Of a stretch of 64,000 bases of DNA, positions 26,336 through 35,964 are shown piece after piece. The stretch is from Comamonas testosteroni (GTDB lineage Bacteria; Pseudomonadota; Gammaproteobacteria; Burkholderiales; Burkholderiaceae_C). The position numbers and the translations under genes are program-made. The stretch lies in contig NZ_CP043568.1 in the NCBI RefSeq assembly GCF_014076415.1, positions 3,472,001-3,536,000 of the forward strand. The letters are read 5' to 3'. The notes below the pieces were generated by a model. The model was not told the DNA's origin. It worked only from the letters and a program-made list of their open reading frames with translations, and did not search any database. Positions within the stretch are counted from its first letter, which is position 1. Each line of letters starts with the position of its first letter.

Positions 26336-27717
26336 GCAGCCTCTCTCTTGCGCAAATTGATGCGTACGCCATTTTCGGAGCGAATCGTCAGCCGCCCCAC
26401 GGGCTGCGGCACATGGCCTGCCGCCGGCAGGATTTCATAGCGCTGCAGCAGGCAGGCCAGAATCAAGACCGCCTCCTGCAAGGCAAATGCAGCTCCCAGA
26501 CAGACGCGCGGGCCCATACTGAAAGGCATGTAGGCGTGTTTGATGGCTTCCTTGTCCTCCTCACGGTCAAAGCGATCCGGGTCGAAGGCATCGGGGTTCT
26601 TCCACCATTTTCGGTGGCGCTGCAGCAGCCAGGGCGCCACCACCACCGTGCTGCGCTCCTTCAGCTGCTTGCCCCTGATAGGGCAGGACTGAACATTCTC
26701 CCGGGCGAAGAAGCCCACAGGGGGAAACAGGCGCAAGGTCTCCCGAAAGATATTCCAGACCTGAGAGAAGCTCTTCATGTCCGCCTGCTGCGGCAGACGA
26801 TCGCCAACCACCTCCACCACTTGCTCGTAGGCACGCTGCTGTATATCGGGTGACTGGGCCAGAAGATAACTGGCCCAGGTCAGCGCGCTGGCCGAAGTTT
26901 CATGCCCTGCCAGAAACAGCATGGCGACCTGATTGACCAACTCTTCCTCGTTGAAAGGCTCGCCGGTGTTCGGATCCTTGGCCTGCATGAAGGCGGCAAG
27001 AATATCCTCCTGCTCCTCGGCCTCCCCCTTCAAATGCGCTTCATAGCGCGGCTTGATCATGGCGTGCAGCAAGCCACGAATCTCCCTGGCCGCCTGGTTG
27101 CTCTGCCAGCGATACCAGGGCATGGTCAACCAGCGTGCTCCGAACAGCGCAGGCAGCATGAGCTTGGGCGCCAGTGACTGATAGCGGGCAAATGCCTCGA
27201 AGATGCGATGCGCATCCGGCCCCTGCATGGGCTTGGAGAAAATCGTGCGGAAAATGATGTCGGCCGTGACATGGGTCATCTCGATCTCGATGTCGTACGG
27301 CTGCCCCTCCTCCACGGCATCCAGGCGCTCCAGCATGGATTGCGCGGCTCCCAGCATGCGCGGGAAAGCGACGTTCACGCGCGCCTGGGCGAACGCGGGG
27401 TTCATCATGGTGCGCTGACGCTGCCACTGCTCTCCATTGGTCGTGAAGATGCTGTCCCCCAGCAAAGGCTCCAGCGATTCATGCAGCAGATGGCTTTTGG
27501 GAAACTGCTGCGCCTCGCTCTGCATGACTCTCTTGACCTCTTTGATGTCATTGAGCATGTAGAGATCCACGCCGGGCAGATGGACCTCGCCCATCTGCAT
27601 GCTGTAGCTGCGCTCGAACAGGGCGTCCATCCAGGAGCGCCGCGCATGCCAGAACATGCGCAGCTTCGATGTCTGCTCGGGGTGGGGCTTGGGATAAACG
27701 GGACAGAAACGACTCAT
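26332..27717 (-). CDS. Cytochrome P450
   Basis: Heme-thiolate monooxygenase of 461 residues. The heme loop is FSMGPRVCLG with the cysteine ligand C406. The I-helix oxygen-activating motif AGHETS is at 270-275, and the K-helix ExxR is E326-R329. It looks like the bacterial CYP4/CYP102-like soluble group that often uses fatty acids or lipids. No ferredoxin or reductase is nearby. Its start overlaps the preceding hydrolase-like gene by four bases and its stop overlaps the next small gene, so it belongs to the tail of the capsule locus after kpsS. Substrate unknown. Confidence 0.94.
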   Translation of the reverse strand: MSRFCPVYPKPHPEQTSKLRMFWHARRSWMDALFERSYSMQMGEVHLPGVDLYMLNDIKEVKRVMQSEAQQFPKSHLLHESLEPLLGDSIFTTNGEQWQRQRTMMNPAFAQARVNVAFPRMLGAAQSMLERLDAVEEGQPYDIEIEMTHVTADIIFRTIFSKPMQGPDAHRIFEAFARYQSLAPKLMLPALFGARWLTMPWYRWQSNQAAREIRGLLHAMIKPRYEAHLKGEAEEQEDILAAFMQAKDPNTGEPFNEEELVNQVAMLFLAGHETSASALTWASYLLAQSPDIQQRAYEQVVEVVGDRLPQQADMKSFSQVWNIFRETLRLFPPVGFFARENVQSCPIRGKQLKERSTVVVAPWLLQRHRKWWKNPDAFDPDRFDREEDKEAIKHAYMPFSMGPRVCLGAAFALQEAVLILACLLQRYEILPAAGHVPQPVGRLTIRSENGVRINLRKREAA

Positions 27718-29024
27718 CGCACCAATTTCCTCTCTATGTAGTCATGCATCGGACCGGCGCTGGTGAGTAACTCGAAATAATCATAGGCACCGGCAACTTC
27801 GCCGGCCATCAGATACTGAAAATGCATGCGCATCTTGTTCCTGCGCAACCAACGGTAGGTTGTCGGCAAAAACAGCTTGTGAAAGCGCGGGGAGCATATC
27901 GCCTGCGGATTGAATCCCCACTGCGGCCGGCGCTTGCTGGAATCAGCAACGGAGTTGACGGCCGAGGCCCCATCCTTGCGCCCATCTTCGCGCAACGACA
28001 GCCCCACTACATCGCACATGCCGAAACACACGCTATCGCTGGGAGAAGAAATATCGGCCCAGTACACCGCTTCGTCCATGGCGACCTCACGCAAGGTTTG
28101 CCGCAATGCGCCAGCGCCGGGAAACAGCCCGAACAACGGAATGCAATTGCCCAGGGTGACCAAGCTCACCAGCGGCTTGCGAGAAGCGTGTGAGGATAAC
28201 GGATCTTCAGCCAGCTTACGGCGAAGCGCCTGTGTCAGCTTCAGAGCCTGCACACTGCCGACACTGAAGCCGACCACGACCACCTCGCGCCAACGCTGCT
28301 GCTGCATGGCCTGCGCCACCTCAGCGGCCATCGCCTCGATACGAGCATCCAGCACGGGAAATGATTTCCCGGAACTGGCATGGGCAAAGTTCAAAATTCT
28401 CAAAAGCCAGCTGATATGCAGATACCGGTCCAGCACAAAGCCGCCCCAGCAAGCGGCAGCAAGCACCAAAAGCATCAGCGCGAATGCGCCTGCTTTCGGC
28501 AAAGCGTCCCATAGATTAACGAGCAAAGAGCCCATGCCGATTCCGGCCAGCAGCACCAACAGCACATAAAACAGCGGGTACATCAGCGCCCACAAAGTAA
28601 AGCGCGCCTGCTCTCGTACAGGTTTCAGCCACTGCCTCAAATTCCAGATGGAAACATAGGTGCCCAGGGCCTGGCGAAAGACTTCCGCTCGACTTTGGGG
28701 CCAATGAAGACGAACCTGATCGTGCCAGTCAAAGAAAACAAAATCGGCAGATGCAGTGTTTTCGGAATCCTTCTGAGAAACCCGCCATTGAGAATGCAAT
28801 GATTTTTCTTGTGCGGCCTCACCCTCAGTCCACTTTTCTCTGCTGCCAATCGCGTATTTTCGATCCGTGGAAGCCACCGGCTGCTTTTGCGACTCGGCGC
28901 GCATCAACTGGTGATAATGCCTTGCTCCACGCGGATCAAAGCCGCCCATGAAGATCACCAGGCGCTCGCAATCACTTGTCTTCCCGGAAGACTCGAATGA
29001 GATATTCTTTTCGCTGCTAGTCAT
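27714..29024 (-). CDS. Membrane protein with alpha/beta-hydrolase-like domain
   Basis: 436 residues. The N-terminal part has RLVIFMGGFDPRGARHYH, a beta-strand and turn as in hydrolase folds. Two hydrophobic segments lie at about 143-172 and 178-198. VVVGFSVGSVQAL then carries a GxSxG nucleophile elbow with S254. The C-terminal part (RFHKLFLPTTYRWLRRN, GEVAGAYDYFELLTSAGPMHDYIE) may hold the acid and His. I do not recognise a named family. Lipid or ester hydrolysis is inferred only from the elbow. It starts 37 bp after kpsS and overlaps the P450 start by four bases. Confidence 0.8.
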   Translation of the reverse strand: MTSSEKNISFESSGKTSDCERLVIFMGGFDPRGARHYHQLMRAESQKQPVASTDRKYAIGSREKWTEGEAAQEKSLHSQWRVSQKDSENTASADFVFFDWHDQVRLHWPQSRAEVFRQALGTYVSIWNLRQWLKPVREQARFTLWALMYPLFYVLLVLLAGIGMGSLLVNLWDALPKAGAFALMLLVLAAACWGGFVLDRYLHISWLLRILNFAHASSGKSFPVLDARIEAMAAEVAQAMQQQRWREVVVVGFSVGSVQALKLTQALRRKLAEDPLSSHASRKPLVSLVTLGNCIPLFGLFPGAGALRQTLREVAMDEAVYWADISSPSDSVCFGMCDVVGLSLREDGRKDGASAVNSVADSSKRRPQWGFNPQAICSPRFHKLFLPTTYRWLRRNKMRMHFQYLMAGEVAGAYDYFELLTSAGPMHDYIERKLVR

Positions 29025-29061
29025 TGCACTCCGGGAAACGGCCCCCTCTCCATACCAAGGC

Positions 29062-30558
29062 TTATTCGACAGAGGCTACCCCCTGCAGCATAGAAGGCAT
29101 GGCATTGGCCTGATTTTCCTGCCGGGAAACGAATGCCGGCTCCACAGCCTCTTCCGGCCAAAGCAAAGGATCCACCGACGGACCGCCTCCCCACAGGCGC
29201 TGCGCCATCTGGCCATCCAGCGCGGCCCCGCAACGCCATGAGACCGCCGAAAGCCGGCGGTAGAAACTGCCATTGATCTGCGTGCACTCTATCAAGGCCT
29301 TGCGAAAGCGCGAGAGCATATCCTGATCAGGAATGGCCTGATGGGCCCGAAACCAGAAGTCGCGCATCTTGCCCTGAAAGGTCAAGCCTTCCAGGTCATA
29401 CAAGGCATTGCCGCAGACCTTGACGGGAGCACCATGACCCAAGGCCGAAAGACCGGTCGTGCTGTTGACCAGCACCACTCCCTTGGCACTTTTGAGCAAC
29501 GTAGGCAGGTGCTGATCATGGATGTAGAACACCTTGCCCTGCAAACCATGGCGCCGCGCCAGCAAACGAATGATATTGGCGTAGTTCCGATGGCCGCGAT
29601 CCATGGGGTGGTGCTTGAATACCACCACGTCATCTCCAATGGATTTCCCACCTTCGGGCACACCGTTCATGCGCTCCAGCGCCTGCGCCCTGGAAAATGA
29701 ATGCAAAACGTGATTGATGAAATCTGTCACGAAATCATAGTTCGAGTGAACCACGATCTGGGCATCGTTATATACCTGCAACGGAGCCAGGAAGAATTTC
29801 TTGCGCAAATCTCCAAGCAGCAGATTCTCGATTTCCTTTTCCGTGCGGCGATACCAGAATTTACGCAGATAACTCAGCCACCACCAAGGCGCATCCCTCA
29901 CGGTCATGCTTCTGTGATGCAGGGAGTTATTCCAGAACCACTGCCCCAGCCAGGCAGCAAAGAAATACAGCATGCCCCACATGGCCGAATGCCAGAATGA
30001 ATTCCCGACCTTCTTCCATGACTCCGTCACCGGTCCATTCGGATGAGAGCGCTGTGGCGTAGTCTCTTGATGCGCCCTCTGTTTAAGCCATATGGCCAGT
30101 CTCTTTTCAAAATGAGAATGCCCGTTGACGCCCATGGGCTCAAAGGTGATGTGGTCGGGCCGCAGATAGCCTTCTTCAAACACGCCAAAGGCACAACCCA
30201 GACGCTCCGTCATGGAGCGCACGCACGCATGCACAGGCCGGCAATCGCCGAACAGCAGTACCGCGTCAATCCGGTGCCTGATGATGAAGGCCTCCAGAAC
30301 CTCGGGCCACTGTGCCAACTCCCCCTTAAACGAATGGGCCTTACGCGGATAGAACAGCCAATCCCCTGCATTGAAGTTGAACTTGAAAACAGTCGCCCCC
30401 ACCGAGCGCAAGTCCTTGGCCAGGTTCCAGAAAAAAGGCCCTACCGGGCCTTGTAGCAACAAAACACGTTTAGACGCAAATCCACTCTTGTTCTTCATGC
30501 GGTAGGAACTGCGGGCTGTCAGGCCGCTTGATATCTTTATGGAGGCGTCATGAAGCAT
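29062..30558 (-). CDS. kpsS: Capsule beta-Kdo transferase KpsS
   Basis: Adds the first beta-linked Kdo to lyso-phosphatidylglycerol to begin the Kdo linker of ABC-dependent capsules. The 498-residue product has RVLLLQGPVGPFFWNLAKDL at the start, LLFGDCRPVHACVRSMTERLG, FGVFEEGYLRPDHITFEP, VVFKHHPMDRGHRNY and VNSTTGLSALGHGAPVKV, typical of this family. It is longer than many KpsS (about 400) because of inserts near 165-235. The start is ATG 30558 with AGGGCGG upstream, but ATG 30498 is possible. It lies next to kpsC. Confidence 0.92.
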   Translation of the reverse strand: MLHDASIKISSGLTARSSYRMKNKSGFASKRVLLLQGPVGPFFWNLAKDLRSVGATVFKFNFNAGDWLFYPRKAHSFKGELAQWPEVLEAFIIRHRIDAVLLFGDCRPVHACVRSMTERLGCAFGVFEEGYLRPDHITFEPMGVNGHSHFEKRLAIWLKQRAHQETTPQRSHPNGPVTESWKKVGNSFWHSAMWGMLYFFAAWLGQWFWNNSLHHRSMTVRDAPWWWLSYLRKFWYRRTEKEIENLLLGDLRKKFFLAPLQVYNDAQIVVHSNYDFVTDFINHVLHSFSRAQALERMNGVPEGGKSIGDDVVVFKHHPMDRGHRNYANIIRLLARRHGLQGKVFYIHDQHLPTLLKSAKGVVLVNSTTGLSALGHGAPVKVCGNALYDLEGLTFQGKMRDFWFRAHQAIPDQDMLSRFRKALIECTQINGSFYRRLSAVSWRCGAALDGQMAQRLWGGGPSVDPLLWPEEAVEPAFVSRQENQANAMPSMLQGVASVE

Positions 30559-30656
30559 GACCGCCCTATTTTAGGGGTTTCACCGAGAGAAACCTGTGCA
30601 CATCACGGCACGTTGACAACAAATCGATGAAAAATAATTGCAAAAAAAGGTAAGTA

Positions 30657-32756
30657 TCACCAATCCGACAAAATCGACTGAAGCAATACCTTGGATTTGC
30701 GCCATTGCCGCCTCAACCAGCCGGACTTCAGGCCCTGCAAACTGCCCGACTGCTCCAGGGCGGTACGTTGCTCAAGCAAACGCCTGAGCACTGCTTCGCA
30801 GCTTGTGTAGCCTCTGAGCACCGGATCCCAGTACAGGGGGTAGTGCAGCAGCGCCCCGGCAACCAGCTCGTCCAGAGACAGCGAGCGGCTGCGGCGCGGC
30901 ACGGGCAGACAGTCCTGCGTGAGGCCCCAACCAGCGTAGAACGGCCGCCCGTGCACCACCACTTGCTTGTTGCGCAGCAAGGCATCAAAGCCGGTCAACG
31001 AAGTCATGGTCGCCACCACATCGCAGGCCTCAATACAGCTCACCACTGAAGCGTCTTGCTCAATGTGGTCGGCATACCGCAAAGCCTGAGCCGGCTCTAC
31101 ACGCCCCTTGCGATTGCCGCTGCTCACATCAGGGTGCGGCTTGAAGACAATGAAAGCATCCGGAAATGCTGTGCGTGCCGCCTGGATCAGACCCAGATTC
31201 GTGCAAACACCCTCGGCGTCGCAGCCAAAGCGAATGGATGCGTCGTCCTCCACCTGACCCGGCACCAGCACCACTTGCCGACCATCCTTCGGACGGTCCT
31301 TGTGGAACCAGTCCACCGGGCAATTGGGCTCCAGGTTGTACTTGGTGATGCCGTGCTCGACGATGAAGGCGCGCACATTGCGCGCACGCTCCAGGTCCTG
31401 CGCCGTGAATGTCCGGGTATTGAGCAAATCCTCCAGCTCCGAAGGCTGGCCCGGATCGAAATAAATGCCCTTGGCGTCCAGCACAAAGGACTGCGGCGGG
31501 ATCAGGTCGGAACCCAGCCCCACGGAGCGCACAAAGCCGTCCTCCATGCGAAGCAGGCGCACGCCCGATGCCGCAGCCAGTTCCTGCACTCCTTCGGGTG
31601 GAACACGACCCCAGCAGACCAGACAGTCATCTCTTTCGGGCTTCAGCGCGGCAGCAGCATTCGCGCTGCGTGCGTGAACAACTCGCTTTGCGTGCAAGGA
31701 CAGCATCTGCCGAAAATTCCAGGCACGCCAGCGCGGAAAACCTACGCAAATCATCCGACCCGAGTAACGTCGTGCCATCTCCCGCTGCCTATCCAGCCAG
31801 ACCGTCACATCTGCGATGGAGCCCAACTGCCTTGTTTCAGGATTCAGATATCGGGTGTAGTGCATATAACCGGCGGCAAACAACTCGTCCACCGAGCGCC
31901 TGCGCCCGGCCCGGCGCCCCATGGCTGCATGCTGCGGCTGGCGATCATCCGTCACTCCCCAGCCCGAATACCAGGGCACGCCAAAGCAGACCACCGGCTT
32001 GCTGGCAAGCAAGGCCTCAAAGCCCATGGTGGAGCTGACCACATAGACCTTGTCCATCTGAGCGATCAGGCTCATCGGGTTGACGGCGTCACGCAGCACC
32101 ACCGTACGGGCATCGGGCTGCACACGCGTCAGATAACCACTCTTGCGGCCCGAAGTCACTTCAGGGTGGGTCTTGACATAGACAGTGGCCTGCGGATTTT
32201 CGTCCAGCGCTGCCGCCAGCATGGCTTCAAAGGTAGCGGCATCCGCCCCACCCTTGGCCACACTCATATCTCCAGCCGTCTGGTCCACCACCAGAACCCG
32301 CTGAACATCATCAGCGCGCAATACACCTGTGGGCAGATCCGGTGCATGGTTGTATTTGCTTAGCCCAGCGAACAACAATTTCTCGCGGGCCTGCCGCACG
32401 AGCGCGGCATCTGGTGTGAGCACATCGGCATCGCTGCTCAGCAGGTGCTCCAATGCACTGGGTCGCGTGCAATCGTAGTAAATGCCTGCATCATCGACCA
32501 CCAATGACAACGGCGGGAAATGCTCTCCCGTGCCGAAGGAGCGCAGAAAGCCATCCTCCAGCGCCACATAAGGCAACCCATGCTTGCCTGCATAGGCCAC
32601 AGCCTTCCGAGTAGTTGGGCGCAGGCCCCAGCCAGCCACAACATCAACCGAAGCAGCGTGCCACGCGCGCAAGCGCACCGGTGTGGCCTTTAGCAACACC
32701 GCAAGCAGAGGAAGACGAAGTATTCCTCTCGAAAAAATGCCAATTCTTTCCGACAC
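30657..32756 (-). CDS. kpsC: Capsule beta-Kdo transferase KpsC
   Basis: Extends the poly-Kdo linker with alternating beta-linkages using two transferase modules. The 699-residue protein shows the duplication clearly: LPYVALEDGFLRSFGTG and VRLLRMEDGFVRSVGLG, PVVCFGVPWYSGWG and QVVVHGRPFYAGWG, and a KTHPEVTSGRKSG / FKPHPDVSSGNRKG pair. It starts at a GTG. Cytoplasmic, acting at the membrane with KpsS. Together they place this locus in the KpsMT/ABC group of capsules. Confidence 0.95.
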   Translation of the reverse strand: MSERIGIFSRGILRLPLLAVLLKATPVRLRAWHAASVDVVAGWGLRPTTRKAVAYAGKHGLPYVALEDGFLRSFGTGEHFPPLSLVVDDAGIYYDCTRPSALEHLLSSDADVLTPDAALVRQAREKLLFAGLSKYNHAPDLPTGVLRADDVQRVLVVDQTAGDMSVAKGGADAATFEAMLAAALDENPQATVYVKTHPEVTSGRKSGYLTRVQPDARTVVLRDAVNPMSLIAQMDKVYVVSSTMGFEALLASKPVVCFGVPWYSGWGVTDDRQPQHAAMGRRAGRRRSVDELFAAGYMHYTRYLNPETRQLGSIADVTVWLDRQREMARRYSGRMICVGFPRWRAWNFRQMLSLHAKRVVHARSANAAAALKPERDDCLVCWGRVPPEGVQELAAASGVRLLRMEDGFVRSVGLGSDLIPPQSFVLDAKGIYFDPGQPSELEDLLNTRTFTAQDLERARNVRAFIVEHGITKYNLEPNCPVDWFHKDRPKDGRQVVLVPGQVEDDASIRFGCDAEGVCTNLGLIQAARTAFPDAFIVFKPHPDVSSGNRKGRVEPAQALRYADHIEQDASVVSCIEACDVVATMTSLTGFDALLRNKQVVVHGRPFYAGWGLTQDCLPVPRRSRSLSLDELVAGALLHYPLYWDPVLRGYTSCEAVLRRLLEQRTALEQSGSLQGLKSGWLRRQWRKSKVLLQSILSDW

Positions 32757-32779
32757 CAGGCTCTCACATAAAAGCGGGT

Positions 32780-34267
32780 TTACGGTCTGCCGCCGGCACG
32801 CAGCACCTGTTGCCGGACCTGATCCTGCGCGGCCCTGACCTGCTCTGGCTTGACACAGATCTCCTCAGGCGCGGCAAAGAGACGGCCAGCAGACAAAGCC
32901 TCCAGATCCAGGGGCAGGCTAGGTGCCTTGCCGTGGCGCAAACAGTCCAGATGCCAGCTCGCCCAAGCCTCCCAGTAAGCCAGCCGCTGTGGCGAAACAC
33001 CGGCATCCGAGTAGCCTGTGTCTTCTGCCGTCATCAGCGAACCCACCCGGTGCGAACCCAATGCCAGCGGCTTCGCAATGCGCTTGACGGCAGTTTTTCC
33101 AAACACCAGCCTCAGCCGTGCATGAAACTCACTGTCCGCTCCCGTTCTCACGCAGTCCCAGGCACCCATGCGCTGCAACACCAGCTCACGCCGAAACATC
33201 GGTGAAGAGGGATTCAGGCGCATCAAGGTATGCACGGGACGGGCATAGAAAACGCCATCATCCTGCATACGCACCCAATGCGAAGTTGTTGCCACCAGCG
33301 AAGCGTCTTCCAACAAGGGGCGCACCTGCATTTCGATCTTCAACGGGTGCGACCAATCGTCAGAATCGTGACATGTCACAAACTCTCCGCGTGCAAGCTG
33401 CAAACCCATGCTTTTGGCCAGGTATGTACCGCCATTCGTTTGCAGCCGCAGCAGCTTCACGCGTGCGTCTTTTTTCGCCCACGTCTCCACCAACTCGGGG
33501 GTGTCATCAGTGCTGGCATCATCCACCACGATGATCTCCAGATTGCGATAGGTCTGATTCAACAGGGACTCGATCGCCACCGATGCTCTCGCGCCGGTCT
33601 GGAACGTCGTCATCAAGACCGAAACCAAAGGGCCATCCGCCGCTGCCGGCAAGTCGGGCAATTTCACATTGCATGGGCTTGGTGCCTCATGCGGATTACG
33701 CAATGCCAACGGCGGCAGGCCATAAGCAGCAAAAAAAAGATTGAGCCGTTCCAGTTGCTGCTCTGGCCGATCAGGCTCCGCCATCGTCTGATAGAGAAAC
33801 AACTCTGGATAGCGTGCTGCCAGACCGCTGTTTCGGGCACCGGCCAACAGCTCGCGCGCGCGCTGAGTCTGGTTTGTACGCAACAAAAGCGCAGCATGCA
33901 GAGCTGGAGATGCGGCCTCTTGCACAGACTCCAGCAATTGCAGAGCCTCTACAGGCATGAAAGGCGCCAAGGCATCGGCCAATGCGACGCGCAAGCGCGC
34001 CGGAGTCCCCCGCCATTGCGCCGCCGCCAGCATCTTGCGCGCCCTGTCATGCTGGCCGCATGCGGCCAGAGAAACCACGGCAGGCATCACATGGCGCCTG
34101 CGACCCGGCTGCAGCGGCAGCGCCGCCACCGTGGCATACATGCCCATCCGGTAATGCGCCCAGGGCACCCAGCTATTAAGTCCACTCAAAGAGCTAGTTC
34201 CAGCCTCGGCCAGGGCTCGGGCAAAATCCCCGCGCAGCAGATGCAGGAAACCACGCAGGACCTTCAT
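32780..34267 (-). CDS. Family 2 glycosyltransferase with N-terminal helical repeats
   Basis: 495 residues from the ATG at 34267, which overlaps the pgi stop. The first ~185 residues are helical, with paired Ala-rich segments like TPR repeats (DFARALAEAG, DRARKMLAAAQ, QRARELLAGAR). Residues from about 215 form a GT-A domain: VSVLMTTFQTGARASVAIESL, IIVVDDASTDDTPEL and the nucleotide/metal motif CHDSDDWSHPLK. Position between pgi and kpsC argues for a role in building the capsule repeat unit. The donor and linkage cannot be read from the sequence. Confidence 0.88.
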   Translation of the reverse strand: MKVLRGFLHLLRGDFARALAEAGTSSLSGLNSWVPWAHYRMGMYATVAALPLQPGRRRHVMPAVVSLAACGQHDRARKMLAAAQWRGTPARLRVALADALAPFMPVEALQLLESVQEAASPALHAALLLRTNQTQRARELLAGARNSGLAARYPELFLYQTMAEPDRPEQQLERLNLFFAAYGLPPLALRNPHEAPSPCNVKLPDLPAAADGPLVSVLMTTFQTGARASVAIESLLNQTYRNLEIIVVDDASTDDTPELVETWAKKDARVKLLRLQTNGGTYLAKSMGLQLARGEFVTCHDSDDWSHPLKIEMQVRPLLEDASLVATTSHWVRMQDDGVFYARPVHTLMRLNPSSPMFRRELVLQRMGAWDCVRTGADSEFHARLRLVFGKTAVKRIAKPLALGSHRVGSLMTAEDTGYSDAGVSPQRLAYWEAWASWHLDCLRHGKAPSLPLDLEALSAGRLFAAPEEICVKPEQVRAAQDQVRQQVLRAGGRP

Positions 34268-35835
34268 CAGACTTGTTCCGTTTCGGAAAGGCAATACGCC
34301 ATCAATCCCGCCGTGGAAACGTCAAGCCCCGACAGATCGCCAGAATCCATGCGCGTGCGCAAATCCTTGGCCAGCGTCTTGCCCAACTCCACCCCCCACT
34401 GGTCAAAGCTGTTGATGCCCCATATCGTGCCTGCCACAAACACCCGGTGCTCATGCAGAGCCAGCAAGGCGCCCAGCGACTCGGGGGTCAATGCATCCAG
34501 CAACATGAAGGTGCTGGGGCGATTGCCCGGAAAATCCTGATGGCCGGCCAGTTGCTCTGGGCCAGCCTTGCTTCCCTGCATCAGCGCCTGAGCCTGGGCC
34601 AGTGCATTGGCCAGCAAGGCCTCCTGATGCTCGGGCAAGCCATGGGCCGCCGTGCGCGCGGCAATGAATTCCACCGGAATACGCTGGGTTCCCTGGTGCA
34701 GCCACTGAAAGAAAGCATGCTGGCCATTGCTGCCAGGCTCACCCCACACCATGCCGGTTGTTGGATAGCCTACGGGCGTGCCATCTGCACGCACCTGTTT
34801 GCCATTGCTCTCCATCTCTAGCTGCTGCAGATAGGCCGGCAGTCGGCGCAAGCCGTGGTGATACGGCGCAACGCAGCGCCCCGGCATGCGCAGAAAACTG
34901 CCGTACCACACATCCAGCAAACCCAGCCATACCGGCGCGTTGCGCTCTAGTGGTGCCTGGGCAAAGTGCGCATCCATCTCCACTGCACCGGCCAGTAAAC
35001 GCTCGAAAACCGCAGGCCCAACGGCCAGAGCCACCGGCAATCCCACTGCAGACCAGATGGAAAAACGCCCGCCAATCCCCTCCGGGATATGCAGCGTCTG
35101 GGTGAAGCCGCTCTGTCGAGCCAGGTCCTCGCGCGAAGACACGGCCACAAAATGATCCGGCCAATGCAGGTCGCCCGCCGCGCATACCCAGGCCTTTGCC
35201 GATGCCATATTGCGCTGCGTCTCGGCCGTGGACCAAGACTTCGAAGCCACAATAAACAATGTCCGCGCAGGCTCCAGCCCTTGAAGCGCCTGGTGCAAAT
35301 CATGTCCATCCATATTGGACACCACGTGCACACGCGGCCCGCCTACGCACCAGGGTTGCAGTGCCTGCAGTAACAGTTCAGGCCCCAGGCCCGAGCCACC
35401 AATGCCAATATGCACCACATCCGTGAAACGGGCCTGGTCACGCAACTGCTGCGCCAACGTCAGCATGGCGCGCAAGCCTGCATGGCATTCTTCCTCTGGC
35501 CTGGAGCAGCCCTGCGGTGCCAAAGGAGCACGCAAACGCACATGCAAAGCCGGACGCTGCTCTGTTTCGTTCACCACAGCCCCGGCATACAAGGCATCAC
35601 GCCGCTGTGCCAAACCAGCCTCCCTGGCCAATTGCAGCAAAGCCTCCAGCACAGCCTCATCCCAGAAGGATTTGGAGCAATCCAGCAAAACATGAGGTGC
35701 CTGCAGGCTCAAATGTTCAAAACGAGACACCTGCCCTAGCGCGTCGACCAGACTCAACTCAGTCCCGCAAGTGCTGGCCAAGGCCTGCAGTTTTTTCCAG
35801 ACACCAGGTCGCGCTGCCTCATCAATGGCTTTCAT
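34267..35835 (-). CDS. pgi: Glucose-6-phosphate isomerase
   Basis: Interconverts glucose-6-P and fructose-6-P. 522 residues from the ATG at 35835, with GGGAGAG upstream; a GTG two codons earlier is less likely. Conserved PGI blocks are VHIGIGGSGLGPELLLQAL, VASKSWSTAETQRN, GGRFSIWSAVGLPVAL, MVWGEPGSNGQHAFFQWLHQG with the catalytic Glu and His, and FDQWGVELGK with the catalytic Lys. In this locus it feeds hexose phosphate into nucleotide-sugar synthesis. Whether it is the only pgi of the genome is unknown. Confidence 0.95.
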   Translation of the reverse strand: MKAIDEAARPGVWKKLQALASTCGTELSLVDALGQVSRFEHLSLQAPHVLLDCSKSFWDEAVLEALLQLAREAGLAQRRDALYAGAVVNETEQRPALHVRLRAPLAPQGCSRPEEECHAGLRAMLTLAQQLRDQARFTDVVHIGIGGSGLGPELLLQALQPWCVGGPRVHVVSNMDGHDLHQALQGLEPARTLFIVASKSWSTAETQRNMASAKAWVCAAGDLHWPDHFVAVSSREDLARQSGFTQTLHIPEGIGGRFSIWSAVGLPVALAVGPAVFERLLAGAVEMDAHFAQAPLERNAPVWLGLLDVWYGSFLRMPGRCVAPYHHGLRRLPAYLQQLEMESNGKQVRADGTPVGYPTTGMVWGEPGSNGQHAFFQWLHQGTQRIPVEFIAARTAAHGLPEHQEALLANALAQAQALMQGSKAGPEQLAGHQDFPGNRPSTFMLLDALTPESLGALLALHEHRVFVAGTIWGINSFDQWGVELGKTLAKDLRTRMDSGDLSGLDVSTAGLMAYCLSETEQV

Positions 35836-35906
35836 TTCCACTCTCCCTGCTCACAGCGCACCATGGCTTTTTCGAAAAGCTTTTCAGCACACATTCACAA
35901 AATAAA

Positions 35907-35951
35907 AAATAAATAAAAGACTTCCAGTCCCTATTCATCAAGGACCAGAAG
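35907..35951 (-). terminator. Terminator after galU
   Basis: On the minus strand, 35951-35942 and 35930-35921 form a 10-bp stem with two G-U pairs, followed by TCTTTTATTTATTTTTTATTT. The plus-strand version has mismatches, so it acts on minus-strand transcripts, cutting between galU and pgi. Confidence 0.65.
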
Positions 35952-35964
35952 CCTTTTTGAATAG

